64,000 nt of DNA from Marinobacter mangrovi (GTDB taxonomy: Bacteria > Pseudomonadota > Gammaproteobacteria > Pseudomonadales > Oleiphilaceae). The notes under the pieces are model-generated. The model was not told the origin of the DNA, made no database searches, and saw nothing but the letters and a program-made list of their open reading frames with translations. This document shows, piece by piece, positions 30,551 through 39,174 of this stretch (within the stretch, counting starts at the first letter, position 1; each line of letters begins with the position of its first letter). The DNA lies in assembly GCF_016798325.1 (NCBI RefSeq), contig NZ_JAERVO010000005.1:124001-188000 (forward strand), in the 5' to 3' direction. The translations under genes were made by a program, and so were the position numbers.

Positions 30551-31147
30551 ATGCAGGAACGCGCTGTTCAGACGTTTGAGCGCACGTTGGGTGATTATTT
30601 CCGGGAGCGTCTTGTCCACTGCGCCGAGGCACTGGCGCCACGGCCCGAAGAGGATACATTGTGGTATGTCGGGTCGGTCCTGGCGCGCCTGGGGGACAGC
30701 CGCCAGCTGTTCAGCTATGACGAGGGGCAACTGAGCCTGCGGCCACTGGCCCTGCTCTACAAGGACGCACACGAAGCCAGCGCCGATCACGAACGCTGCC
30801 TGATTCTAAGGCAATTGGGCGACCAGGCCCTGTTCGTCGGCGCATTGTTTCCGGAGCGCTATGCCCGCAAGGGCTTCCGGCAAGACTATTTCGTCGGCAT
30901 GGGCGGTGGCGCCTACGACTACCTGGCCGACAACGCCCACAGCCACCGCCACGTGTTTGCCGACCTGGCGGATCGCTTCGCCGCCTTCCTGGATCTGGTC
31001 GCCCGGGCCTGCACCCGCAAGGCAGGCTCCAGTGTTGATGATGTGCTGACGCTCTACCAGCAGTGGCGGGCCACCGGTGACGAACAGCTGGGCGAGCAAT
31101 TGCAGGCCCTGGGGATCGCCCTGGACGATGACAGGAAACTGCACTGA
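30551..31147 (+). CDS. Conserved-looking hypothetical protein divergent from groES
   Basis: A 198-residue soluble protein that I do not recognise. It is rich in helices and aromatic/arginine residues, with a conserved-looking segment YARKGFRQDYFVGMGGGAYD near the middle and no signal peptide or membrane helix. GAGGTG lies five bases before the ATG at 30551; a longer in-frame start at 30497 has no ribosome site. It shares a 220-base divergent promoter region with groES-groEL, hinting at a stress link but proving nothing. Confidence 0.72.
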   Translation: MQERAVQTFERTLGDYFRERLVHCAEALAPRPEEDTLWYVGSVLARLGDSRQLFSYDEGQLSLRPLALLYKDAHEASADHERCLILRQLGDQALFVGALFPERYARKGFRQDYFVGMGGGAYDYLADNAHSHRHVFADLADRFAAFLDLVARACTRKAGSSVDDVLTLYQQWRATGDEQLGEQLQALGIALDDDRKLH

Positions 31148-31156
31148 CCGGCGGGC

Positions 31157-31849
31157 TTAATGGGAGCCCGGTTTTGTGCCACTGATCAAAAGTCCCAGGC
31201 CGTTCAGGTAATCTTCCTGCTGGACATCGTCCAACTGCGCTTCAAGATAAGCCCGGCCTTGCGCCCATTTAGCCTTCAGCCGGTCGTGGTCGAGGTCCTC
31301 GGCCGTGTCGATACCCGTGACTTGAAGCAGCTTGCTGTAGATCGGATAGAGGTGGCGCAGCAGACCCCGTTCCGGCCGGCTGCCCTGAAAGTCCAGGATC
31401 ACCAGCCGTCCACCCGGGCGTAACAGGCCCAGTGCCCGCTCGAGTGCGGCTGGCAAATCGTAGACAATGCCCAGGCACCAGCTGGCGATCACCGCGTCAA
31501 ACGACGGCGCAACGTCGTCAAGGCGGGCGGCGTCCTGCTGTGCAACGGCGACCTGGTGCCACCCGTTCCGTTCGACCTTTTGGCGAGCCCTGGCAAGCAT
31601 TCCCCGGGACAGGTCAACCCCGAGCAACCTCCCCTCCGGCCCCAGCTTCGGCACCAGGTAGGAAAAGTTGCGCCCCGTTCCGCATCCGATATCAAGAACA
31701 CGGGCGCCGTGTATATCACCCAGGAGATCGACACTGCGCTGGCGATACCGGTCCTCGACCCGAAACAGTCGCTGGAAGATCCAGCCGGTCAGAAGATCGT
31801 AATAGCGCGCAGCCTTGTTGTAGTAATCGTTGATTTCTTCGCGTTGCAT
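31157..31849 (-). CDS. Class I SAM-dependent methyltransferase
   Basis: A 230-residue methyltransferase. VLDIGCGTGRNFSYL is motif I (SAM binding), LLGVDLSRGMLARAR motif II, and FDAVIASWCLGIVYD followed by LLRPGGRLVILDF the later core strands. The overall pattern resembles the UbiE/phosphatidylethanolamine N-methyltransferase-like group, but substrate is not determined. The start at MQREEIN is chosen for the GGAG upstream and because the family begins with YYNKAARYYD shortly after. Its stop is 9 bases from the converging gene's stop. Confidence 0.88.
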   Translation of the reverse strand: MQREEINDYYNKAARYYDLLTGWIFQRLFRVEDRYRQRSVDLLGDIHGARVLDIGCGTGRNFSYLVPKLGPEGRLLGVDLSRGMLARARQKVERNGWHQVAVAQQDAARLDDVAPSFDAVIASWCLGIVYDLPAALERALGLLRPGGRLVILDFQGSRPERGLLRHLYPIYSKLLQVTGIDTAEDLDHDRLKAKWAQGRAYLEAQLDDVQQEDYLNGLGLLISGTKPGSH

Positions 31850-32000
31850 TGCAGGGCTCCCGAGTGCCGGCCATGAAATGGAATATGGCCATTTCAAACC
31901 CTGTAGTGATTACAGGGTCAAGCCCATCCGACGATTCGGAGAGGCAATGACGCCAGACGCGGGAACGTGGCACCCGGAAGTCCGCCTTCCTGACAGGGCG

Positions 32001-32498
32001 TCACTCCCGTCCCAGCATCCGCATCAGCACTCGATCTTTCAGCACATGGTGGTGGTAGAGGGCAGCGAGGGCATGCAGCAAGGCGATGATCATCATGGTA
32101 TTCATGGCGATCACGTGGACGTCCCCCATGAATTCCATTCCCAGGTACCACGCCATCGCGCCGAAAACCGGCACCAGCAGCATCAGGAGATAAAGCAGGC
32201 CATGGGCCAGTTTCTGCGCCTTGTCGAGCAGAGGATGCCCCGCGCTGACGACTTCAGGGACCGGGCTAACCAGTCGGACGATCAGGCGGACCAGCACCAG
32301 GCCAATGACCGTCAGCCCCACATAAACGTGAAACGTCCCCACCCAGTTCGTCTGGAATCCGGCGTTTTCAAGATGCTCGTCCAACTGGTGACCCATCCCG
32401 TCACTGACGATGTAATTCGCAACGATCAATATCGCGATGGCCCAGTGCAGGACGATCTGGGGCATGCTGTAGGCTTTGGTGTGTGTGGTGGTGGACAT
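32001..32498 (-). CDS. Cytochrome b561-family protein
   Basis: A 165-residue four-helix membrane protein. The haem-ligand histidines are in the expected helices: VLHWAIA (helix 1), GTFHVYVGL (helix 2), AHGLLYLLML (helix 3) and ALLHALAALYHHHVL (helix 4). This matches the bacterial CybB/YodB type that passes electrons between quinol and periplasmic acceptors, or oxidises superoxide in the E. coli case. Stand-alone gene; partner unknown. Confidence 0.9.
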   Translation of the reverse strand: MSTTTHTKAYSMPQIVLHWAIAILIVANYIVSDGMGHQLDEHLENAGFQTNWVGTFHVYVGLTVIGLVLVRLIVRLVSPVPEVVSAGHPLLDKAQKLAHGLLYLLMLLVPVFGAMAWYLGMEFMGDVHVIAMNTMMIIALLHALAALYHHHVLKDRVLMRMLGRE

Positions 32499-32829
32499 GA
32501 TCGGTCTCGGCTTCCTGTTGAGTGGATCCTTTCGTAACCACGGCGTGCCTTCGCCTGGCTCAGTGCCAGAGCAAGTGGCCCACCGCGGGTCCTTACTGAC
32601 AGGGGAAGTCTATGCACGAAACATTAAGTGTTTCTTATAAACCCCTCATGTCCTTGCCCAACGCCCTTGCGGCCGTCACTCTCTTTCTGAAGACTCGTCC
32701 TGAATCGTGGACTTCACATCGGTCAACCGGCCGACCGGAAGGTTGTCGGGGACGGGTCTACAGTGACAGGAGGGGCTCTGCTCTCTGCCGGCGAGCCCCA
32801 GCAACCGCTTGATATTGAGGAACGAGTCG
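32499..32829. other. Divergent promoter region between cytochrome b561 and aminotransferase
   Basis: About 330 bases between divergent starts. It should hold both promoters, but I see no convincing -35/-10 pair, palindrome or small gene. Confidence 0.45.
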
Positions 32830-34209
32830 ATGAGCACCTTCGAGCAGGATACCGACACGCTGAAAGCCTGGGACAAGGCCCACGTCTGGCACCACATGAC
32901 GACAGGGCAGGCGGCGGACGCGGGGCTGACCATGTTCGTCCGTGGCGAGGGTCTCTGGCTCTGGGACATCGACGGCCAGGAGTACCTGGACGCCACCGCC
33001 GGCGGTGTCTGGGTGACCAATGTGGGCTACGGGCGACGGGAGATCGCCGATGCCGTCCACCAACAGCTGCTGGAACTGAATTATTTCGCCGGCTCCATGG
33101 CAAGCAAACCGGCGTCGGCGTTCGCCGAGAAACTGCTGGGCAAGATGCCGGGTATGAGCCGGGTCTACTACTCCAGTTCCGGATCGGAGGCGAACGAGAA
33201 GGCCTTCAAGATGGTGCGCCAGATCGCCCACAAGCACCACGGCGGCCGCAAGCACAAGATCCTCTACCGCGAGCGCGACTACCACGGCACCACCCTGGCG
33301 GCGCTGAGCGCGACCGGGCAGATGGAGCGGCGTGAGCACTTTGGTCCTTTCCTGCCGGGGTTCGTGGAATTTCCCCACTGCTGCGAATACCGCAGCCAGT
33401 ATGGCGACGTCGACGACTACGGCGCACGGGCGGCCCAGGCCATGGAGGACGTGATCCTGCGGGAAGGTCCTGACACCGTGGGCGCGGTCATCATTGAACC
33501 CATCACCGCCGGTGGCGGCATCATTCCCCCACCCGCCGGCTACCTGAAGGCGGTACGCGAGATCTGCGATCGTCACGACGTGTTGCTGATTATGGACGAG
33601 GTGGTCTGCGGCATGGGCCGGACCGGCACCTGGTTCGGGTACCAGCACGATGGCATCACACCGGACATCGTGACCATGGCGAAGGGCGTGGCGTCCGGAT
33701 ACGCCGCCATTTCCTGCACCGTGACCACGGAGCGAGTCTACGAATTGCTGAAAGAAGCCGAAGGGGACACCCTCGGTTATTTCCGCGACATTTCCACCTT
33801 CGGTGGCTGCCTCGCGTCCCAGGCGGCAGCGCTGGCTAACGTGTCGATCATCGAGCGCGAGGGACTGGTGGAAAACAGTGCCCGCCAGGGGGAACGGCTG
33901 ATGGCCGGCTTCCGCGACCTGGCCGAGCGCTATTCATTGATCGGGGACATTCGCGGCAAGGGCCTGTTCCAGGGTATCGAACTGGTGACCGATCGCGCCT
34001 CCCGCCGACCGGTGGAGGAATCCGTTCCCATGGCCATCGTTGCCCGCTGCAAAGCCCATGGCTTGCTGATTGGCCGCACCAATCGCTGCGTACCGGGCTT
34101 CAACAACGTGCTCAACTTCAGCCCGGCGCTGACGGCGACCGACCAGGAGATCGACACCATCGTCGAACGCCTGGACCGGGCCCTGCACGATGTGACGCCG
34201 ACGCTCTGA
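32830..34209 (+). CDS. Class III PLP aminotransferase, taurine-pyruvate type
   Basis: A 459-residue omega-aminotransferase. It shows the class III features YYSSSGSEANEKAFKM (phosphate binding), LIMDEVVCGMGRTG (Asp that contacts the pyridine nitrogen) and VTMAKGVASGYA with the Schiff-base Lys. The opening WDKAHVWHHMT is typical of taurine:pyruvate aminotransferases (Tpa) and close relatives, which convert taurine or another amine to an aldehyde and pyruvate to alanine. No sulfoacetaldehyde or taurine transport genes are next to it, so the amine donor stays open. GAGGA lies before the ATG. Confidence 0.86.
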   Translation: MSTFEQDTDTLKAWDKAHVWHHMTTGQAADAGLTMFVRGEGLWLWDIDGQEYLDATAGGVWVTNVGYGRREIADAVHQQLLELNYFAGSMASKPASAFAEKLLGKMPGMSRVYYSSSGSEANEKAFKMVRQIAHKHHGGRKHKILYRERDYHGTTLAALSATGQMERREHFGPFLPGFVEFPHCCEYRSQYGDVDDYGARAAQAMEDVILREGPDTVGAVIIEPITAGGGIIPPPAGYLKAVREICDRHDVLLIMDEVVCGMGRTGTWFGYQHDGITPDIVTMAKGVASGYAAISCTVTTERVYELLKEAEGDTLGYFRDISTFGGCLASQAAALANVSIIEREGLVENSARQGERLMAGFRDLAERYSLIGDIRGKGLFQGIELVTDRASRRPVEESVPMAIVARCKAHGLLIGRTNRCVPGFNNVLNFSPALTATDQEIDTIVERLDRALHDVTPTL

Positions 34210-34218
34210 TTGTCCCGG

Positions 34219-35070
34219 TCACGGGGTCGTTCCGGCAAAGTGCACAATGTGTTGCACCAGCTGGTCCGGCTTCTCCTCGATCACGAGATGGCCCGCGTCG
34301 TCGACCACGCGCAACTCCGAAGATGGAATCAAACCACGGAGGGTTTCACCGCGTTCCAGCGGAATCCAGCGATCCTCCCGCCCCCACAGGATGAGGGTCG
34401 GCGTGGTGATCGTTGGATACCGTGTTTGGACCTCGTCCGTGTAGCGCGAATCCGCCTGGGCGATCTGACGATAGAAAGCGGGCTGCCCCTGCTCGCCGGT
34501 CCAGGGCCGGACAATGCCGTCCAGTGTGGCGTCATCCAACGGCTGGTGAGCCGCTGTTTGCACGTAGGTCCGAACGATCGCCTGATGGATAAAATCGGGC
34601 ACACCGGAAAACGCAGCCTCGTGTTCATTGACGTGCCGGAAGAACGGCGAGCCCCAGGGCGAGACCGCCACCGGGTCAATCAACATGATTTTCCGGAAGG
34701 ATCGCCCATTCAGCAGGTGCGTTCTCAGGACGGTGGCCCCACCAAAGTCATGGCCGACCACCCGCGGATTATCCAGGCCCCAGTGATCCAGCAGGCGCGC
34801 CAGCACCTCGTTTTGCACGCCCAGCGAGACGTCCCCCTCGGCCATGCTCGACTGGCCATAGCCCAGCAAATCGTAAAAGTAGACGGTGTGCTTTGCGGAC
34901 AGCGACCGGATCAGGTGACGCAGATTGAACGACGACCAGGGCGTGCCGTGAACCATCACCATCGGCGGGCCGTCTCCCAGCCGACCGTACCGGACTTCGC
35001 GCCCCTGATAGTCAAGGGTACCGGGGAGCTGCCAGTCGCAGCACGCATCAACGCCGTTCCTGTTCGCCAT
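34219..35070 (-). CDS. Alpha/beta-hydrolase, haloalkane dehalogenase/epoxide hydrolase type
   Basis: A 283-residue hydrolase with the oxyanion motif VHGTPWSSFN, an Asp nucleophile elbow GHDFGGAT (Asp rather than Ser), a second acid in ILWGREDRW and catalytic His in DDAGHLVIEEKP. An Asp nucleophile marks dehalogenases and epoxide hydrolases rather than esterases. A second halide-stabilising Trp is plausible in HGTPW but the substrate is unproven. GGGAGGG lies eight bases before the ATG at 35070. The 93-residue gene upstream ends four bases before this start, so they form one operon. Confidence 0.88.
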   Translation of the reverse strand: MANRNGVDACCDWQLPGTLDYQGREVRYGRLGDGPPMVMVHGTPWSSFNLRHLIRSLSAKHTVYFYDLLGYGQSSMAEGDVSLGVQNEVLARLLDHWGLDNPRVVGHDFGGATVLRTHLLNGRSFRKIMLIDPVAVSPWGSPFFRHVNEHEAAFSGVPDFIHQAIVRTYVQTAAHQPLDDATLDGIVRPWTGEQGQPAFYRQIAQADSRYTDEVQTRYPTITTPTLILWGREDRWIPLERGETLRGLIPSSELRVVDDAGHLVIEEKPDQLVQHIVHFAGTTP

Positions 35071-35074
35071 CGAC

Positions 35075-35356
35075 TCATCCCTCCCGCGAGTCGGCATCAC
35101 GCATCAGCGTCGCCACCCGTTCCAGGGCGCGCTCGGGCGGTAACCTCAAAGCCGCTTCAAGAGCGTCTCGCGGTACGCCGACGACATCGTCCAGGGCCCG
35201 ATCATCCAGCGTGGCCAGTAGGCGTTCCAGTTGTTTGAGACGGGCCTGTTGCGGGTGGCGGACGACGTGACATCCGCGGTGATCCCGGGCCCAATCGCGC
35301 AGAGAGCGAAGGAGCCGGGTGCGTTCGGTCCTCTGGTGTGCCGTGAAAGTAGCCAT
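35075..35356 (-). CDS. Small hypothetical protein in operon with dehalogenase-like hydrolase
   Basis: A 93-residue, arginine-rich, probably all-helical soluble protein with no family I recognise. It starts at MATFTAHQ with a perfect AGGAGG five bases upstream. It is the first gene before the alpha/beta-hydrolase and divergent from a LysR gene whose palindromic site lies in the shared spacer, so all three may form one regulated unit. Confidence 0.72.
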   Translation of the reverse strand: MATFTAHQRTERTRLLRSLRDWARDHRGCHVVRHPQQARLKQLERLLATLDDRALDDVVGVPRDALEAALRLPPERALERVATLMRDADSREG

Positions 35357-35427
35357 CGAAACCTCCTGTGTTTCGATCACCTTGCCGCGCGCCTATTGAT
35401 TAGACAAACGAGAAGATTTGACCCATG

Positions 35428-35446
35428 CTTTGAGAAATTCTCAAAG
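35428..35446. promoter_or_regulatory. Perfect palindrome at a LysR divergon
   Basis: CTTTGAGAAATTCTCAAAG is a perfect 9-1-9 inverted repeat ending 10 bases before the LysR start. At this place it would be the autoregulatory site of the LysR protein or of the divergent small-protein/hydrolase operon. Confidence 0.65.
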
Positions 35447-35456
35447 ATACACAGCC

Positions 35457-36353
35457 ATGTCCCTCGCATCGCCCCTGCCCAACCTGGATCTTGATCTCGC
35501 CCGGACCTTTGTGGCCATCTGCGAGACCGGTAATTTCTCACGGGCCGCCACGCAGGTTCACCGCAGCGCGTCCGCCATCAGTCTGCAGGTCAAGAAGCTG
35601 GAGGCGATGGTGGGCCGCGAGCTCTTCCTGCGGGAAACCCGACGGGTCAGCCTGACCAGTGATGGCGAGATCCTGCTGGGCTATGCCCGCAAGCTGCTGC
35701 GCCTGAACGACGAGGCCTTTTCCCGCTTCCGGTCGTCCGAGTTCCAGGGGCGTGTCCGGCTGGGCGCGCCCAATGACAACGGCATTGTCGCCATGCCGGA
35801 AATCCTGCGGCGATTCGCTGCGTCCCATCCTCATGTTGAAGTGGATGTGCATCTGGGCCCGACCAATAACCTGCGCCGTCGTATTAACGCCGGCGAGATC
35901 GACATCGCGATCTTCAGTTTCGATCCGGAGCTCGACAACCAGGCGCCTATCCACTCCGAACCGCTGGTGTGGCTCGGCGCGCGAAACGGCACCACCCTCG
36001 ACACGCGGCCGTTGCCAATCGCCCTGGCCGAGCCCGGCTGCTACTGGCGGGACATGGCGCTCAAGGCACTGGACGAAGCCGGGATCGACTACCGCATCGC
36101 CTACACCAGCGAGTTCTGCCAGGCCCAGATCGCCGCGGTGCGGGCCGACCTGGCGGTTGCGCCGCTGCCCATCAGCGTGATCGACGACGACATGATTCAC
36201 CTGAGCGCCGACCATGGCCTGCCGGAGATGGGTGAGTACCGGATGACCCTGGCCAAGCGGGACGGATCGGGCCCGATTGAAGACGCGCTGGCCGAACATG
36301 TGGTCTCGGGCTTCAAGGCAATTTCCGAAAGGGGCATGCGCCTGTTTGCCTGA
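35457..36353 (+). CDS. LysR-family regulator (divergent to dehalogenase-like operon)
   Basis: A 298-residue LTTR. The HTH region runs LARTFVAICETGNFSRAATQVHRSASAISLQVKKLEAMVG and the effector domain opens with GRVRLGAPNDNG. The start MSLASPLP is placed after the palindrome; the longer frame at 35418 would begin upstream of it. The likely target is the divergent two-gene operon. Confidence 0.92.
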   Translation: MSLASPLPNLDLDLARTFVAICETGNFSRAATQVHRSASAISLQVKKLEAMVGRELFLRETRRVSLTSDGEILLGYARKLLRLNDEAFSRFRSSEFQGRVRLGAPNDNGIVAMPEILRRFAASHPHVEVDVHLGPTNNLRRRINAGEIDIAIFSFDPELDNQAPIHSEPLVWLGARNGTTLDTRPLPIALAEPGCYWRDMALKALDEAGIDYRIAYTSEFCQAQIAAVRADLAVAPLPISVIDDDMIHLSADHGLPEMGEYRMTLAKRDGSGPIEDALAEHVVSGFKAISERGMRLFA

Positions 36354-36433
36354 TCTGTCGGCGCGGTTTCAGGACAGCAGACAAGCCGGACGCCATGCTA
36401 TAGTGGGCGACGCATGACACAGAGAGCTTTCCC

Positions 36434-36817
36434 ATGAATCAGGAACCGCTGGACACCATCCTCGAACTCGACGGCGAGGAACGCTTCGATTACTTCCTCG
36501 ATACGGTGATCGAAGAGCGCGACATCTGGATCCTCATCAACGCTGACAACCGCTTCCTGAAGATTGTCTCCGACGACGATGACGTGGCCTATCTGCCGGT
36601 CTGGCCCAGCGAATCGTTTGCCGCACAGTACGCCGGCGACGCCGGCGGCCTGAGACCCAAGCGTCTGTCGCTGCCCGAATTCTTCAACAAATGGGTGCCC
36701 GGACTGACCAAAGACGGTCTGGAAATCGGCGTCTTCCCGGGGACGGACGGCACCCTTTGGATCACCTCGCCGACCGACCTGAAGAACGACCTGCAGAACG
36801 AAATGGCCAGTCTTTGA
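36434..36817 (+). CDS. DUF2750 protein
   Basis: A 127-residue soluble acidic protein. ADNRFLKIVSDDDDVAYLPVWPSESFA and the closing MASL resemble DUF2750, a small gammaproteobacterial family of unknown function. A purine-rich GAGAG precedes the ATG. No operon partner is evident; it converges on chaB. Confidence 0.75.
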   Translation: MNQEPLDTILELDGEERFDYFLDTVIEERDIWILINADNRFLKIVSDDDDVAYLPVWPSESFAAQYAGDAGGLRPKRLSLPEFFNKWVPGLTKDGLEIGVFPGTDGTLWITSPTDLKNDLQNEMASL

Positions 36818-36833
36818 AGCGCCGAGTGGGGCG

Positions 36834-37064
36834 TTAACCGGAACGCCTCACCCAGCGATCGCCCTCCTTAAGGTATTGCTGCTTAACCGCCGCCCAGGCC
36901 ACCTTGTGGGCCACCGCCTCGCGGCTCTCATCACCCCTGCGGCTGTCAGGATCGCTGTATTCGTCCCACGCTGAATTGAAGGCCTTCAGATAGATGTCCA
37001 GGGCATGGGGCGGCAGGTGTTTGCGGACGCTCTCGGGCAGATCGTCTTTGCGATGATAAGGCAT
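36834..37064 (-). CDS. chaB: ChaB-family protein
   Basis: A 76-residue protein, the same length as E. coli ChaB and sharing DLPESV, LPxHAxDIYxxAFNSAWDEY and REAVAHKVAWAAVKQQY. In E. coli it is encoded next to the cation antiporter ChaA and was linked to its regulation; here no chaA is adjacent. Confidence 0.93.
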   Translation of the reverse strand: MPYHRKDDLPESVRKHLPPHALDIYLKAFNSAWDEYSDPDSRRGDESREAVAHKVAWAAVKQQYLKEGDRWVRRSG

Positions 37065-37135
37065 GGCGATGCACCTCCCGTTTCGGTGGCAGAATCAGCG
37101 GTTTCGCCTGCCATCATCGCACCGATCGACATCAA

Positions 37136-37468
37136 TCAGCAGAGTCGCTGACCGTTACGCACCCCCGAGTCCGGCCCGACCAGGGACACAGCGCCATCCT
37201 CATTATGAACGCCCGTCACCAGGCATTCGGAGACGAACGGGCCGATCTGTTTCGGCGGGAAATTGGTGACCGCCAGCACCTGCTTACCCAGCAGGCTTTC
37301 CTTGTCGTAGAGATCCGTAATCTGTGCGCTGGATTTACGCACACCCACTTCCGGGCCGAAATCCACCTTCAGCTTGTAGGCCGGTTTGCGGGCCTCGGGA
37401 AAGTCCGACACCTCAATGATGGTGCCGATACGCAATTCCACTTTCTCAAAGTCGTCCCAACTGATCAT
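37136..37468 (-). CDS. csaA: tRNA-binding protein CsaA
   Basis: A 110-residue stand-alone tRNA-binding (OB-fold) domain: [34 protein letters not shown] and [18 protein letters not shown] all match CsaA. B. subtilis CsaA binds tRNA and has chaperone-like activity linked to secretion. GGAGA seven bases upstream fixes the start at MISWDD; an upstream in-frame Met is not needed by homology. Confidence 0.93.
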   Translation of the reverse strand: MISWDDFEKVELRIGTIIEVSDFPEARKPAYKLKVDFGPEVGVRKSSAQITDLYDKESLLGKQVLAVTNFPPKQIGPFVSECLVTGVHNEDGAVSLVGPDSGVRNGQRLC

Positions 37469-37679
37469 TCGGGGTTCTCCAGGGTCTGGTTTGCCGGGCG
37501 CCGTCAAGCGCCGGATGCTAGAGGACGAAGTCTAATGCGCAAAGCCGCCATCGAGCCAGAATGCAGTCGGGGCCGGATGGATTTGAACCACCTCCTGGCT
37601 GACCGGTCCGGGCGATGCTGGAGGGCGCAGGCCGCGATTTCTGCTACCCTGCGTCCTGCCATGGATCAAGGAGTCCCCG

Positions 37680-38030
37680 ATGTCCGAACAAGCCCTGAAA
37701 GCCCTGTCCGATATGGCCAGCGAGGCCCACGCCCGCATCCAGGCGGCGCACCAGCACATCAATCCAGTCGTGGGCGTGCGCCGGGGCATGCGAGACATCG
37801 GGATACCGGCCGATGCCATGACCATCGATTGCCTGCAGACCCGTCGGCGCATCGTGATGGTGTTGCATGATGAAGACCCGGGTGCCCTGCTCTACCAGTT
37901 TTCCACCATCGATGAAGAGATCGGGATGGATTTCCAGCGCATGCCGCTGGCCGACATGAACACGGGCAAACTGTTCGACTGGATAGAGGACTACTTTTCG
38001 GACGAGATAACGCCCGGCGCGCCCCATTGA
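37680..38030 (+). CDS. Conserved hypothetical protein, 116 residues
   Basis: A soluble helical/mixed protein that I do not recognise, with IVMVLHDEDPGALLYQFSTI in the middle and an acidic C-terminus. AAGGAG six bases before the ATG and normal codon use support it as a real gene. The next gene on the same strand begins 67 bases later. Confidence 0.72.
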   Translation: MSEQALKALSDMASEAHARIQAAHQHINPVVGVRRGMRDIGIPADAMTIDCLQTRRRIVMVLHDEDPGALLYQFSTIDEEIGMDFQRMPLADMNTGKLFDWIEDYFSDEITPGAPH

Positions 38031-38097
38031 ACCCGGGCTGACATTCTGCGCCAACAACACCATACTGGGGCCACCTTTTCGCTCAAAGGCTTCTGCC

Positions 38098-39063
38098 ATG
38101 CGCGTGTTTACCAATCCCGTCGGTTCCGGTTCGCTCTGGTTCGACAACCTGGCCACCGCCGACGGCACCCCCGTCGCCTATGATCCGCAGGCGCGGGCTT
38201 TCCTGCCCATGCCGCCATTCTGTATCAACCGTGATGTGATCGGCTGCAACTGGATCGCACCGAGACAGGGGGCGTTTTGCCGCTCCTGCGCCATGACCGC
38301 GCTGGCGCCCGACCCGGACATTCCCGACGCCATGCCCAACTGGGCCCTGACCGAAGCCGCCAAGCGCTGGACGCTGGATAACCTGGGCCGCTGGCACTGG
38401 TTCCGACCCGAAGACCCTGGTGTAAAACCGGTTTTCCATATGCTGGCTGAGGGGCTGACGCCCGTTATGATGGGGCACGCACAAGGCGTCGTGACCATCA
38501 GCGTCGCAGAAGCCGACCCGGTCGTCCGAACGGCCCGCAGGCAACAACTGGCCGAACCATACCGGACGATGATCGGCCATATGCGCCATGAAATTTCGCA
38601 CATGCTCTGGTGGCGACTGAGCCTGCGCAGCGACTTCCTGGACGCCTTTCGCGCTATGTTCGGTGATGAGAGAGAGGACTACACGTCCGCGTTGCAAATG
38701 CATTATGAACAAGGCCCTCCTGCTGATTGGACACAGCGCTACCTGACGACGTATGCATCGGCGCACCCCCATGAAGACTGGGCGGAGACTGCGGCCCATC
38801 TATTGCACCTGACGGATATCACAGACAGTTTCATCGCCTCGGGCCTGTCCTCACCGATGCTGCCCCACTCGGGTTGGGATCCTTACTCAGAAACAGATGC
38901 CGACCGTCTGATACAGATCGCCGCGTCGTTAACCGTTGGTGTGAATCACGTCAACCGCTCCATGGGACTGTCGGATCTTTATCCCTTCGTCCTGTCTGAC
39001 GTGGCACGACGCAAACTGGCGTTCGTACATGAATGGCTTCGTCGGGGCGCCCAGGGGCTGTAG
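38098..39063 (+). CDS. Putative zinc metallopeptidase (HExxH) with degenerate zinc ribbon
   Basis: A 321-residue protein of the zinc-ribbon/putative metallopeptidase family (DUF2248 type). HEISH supplies two zinc ligands and the catalytic Glu; HPHEDWAETAAHLL downstream should give the third ligand. A conserved Cys cluster is kept in CINRDVIGCNW and FCRSCAMT. In contrast the N-terminal ribbon, which in relatives has two CxxC knuckles before an LGYDP-like turn, keeps its shape (FTNPVGSGSLWFDN and GTPVAYDP) but has lost all four Cys. Peptidase activity is inferred from the motif. Confidence 0.84.
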   Translation: MRVFTNPVGSGSLWFDNLATADGTPVAYDPQARAFLPMPPFCINRDVIGCNWIAPRQGAFCRSCAMTALAPDPDIPDAMPNWALTEAAKRWTLDNLGRWHWFRPEDPGVKPVFHMLAEGLTPVMMGHAQGVVTISVAEADPVVRTARRQQLAEPYRTMIGHMRHEISHMLWWRLSLRSDFLDAFRAMFGDEREDYTSALQMHYEQGPPADWTQRYLTTYASAHPHEDWAETAAHLLHLTDITDSFIASGLSSPMLPHSGWDPYSETDADRLIQIAASLTVGVNHVNRSMGLSDLYPFVLSDVARRKLAFVHEWLRRGAQGL

Positions 39064-39174
39064 ATTCGGCCAGCGAAAGGGCCCTGGCTTGTTTCCGGCC
39101 AATTTGACACGCATATTGATAGATAACGCAGTCCAAACGCATCCGAAATTCGGCTCGCCACGGAGGTGATCCCA

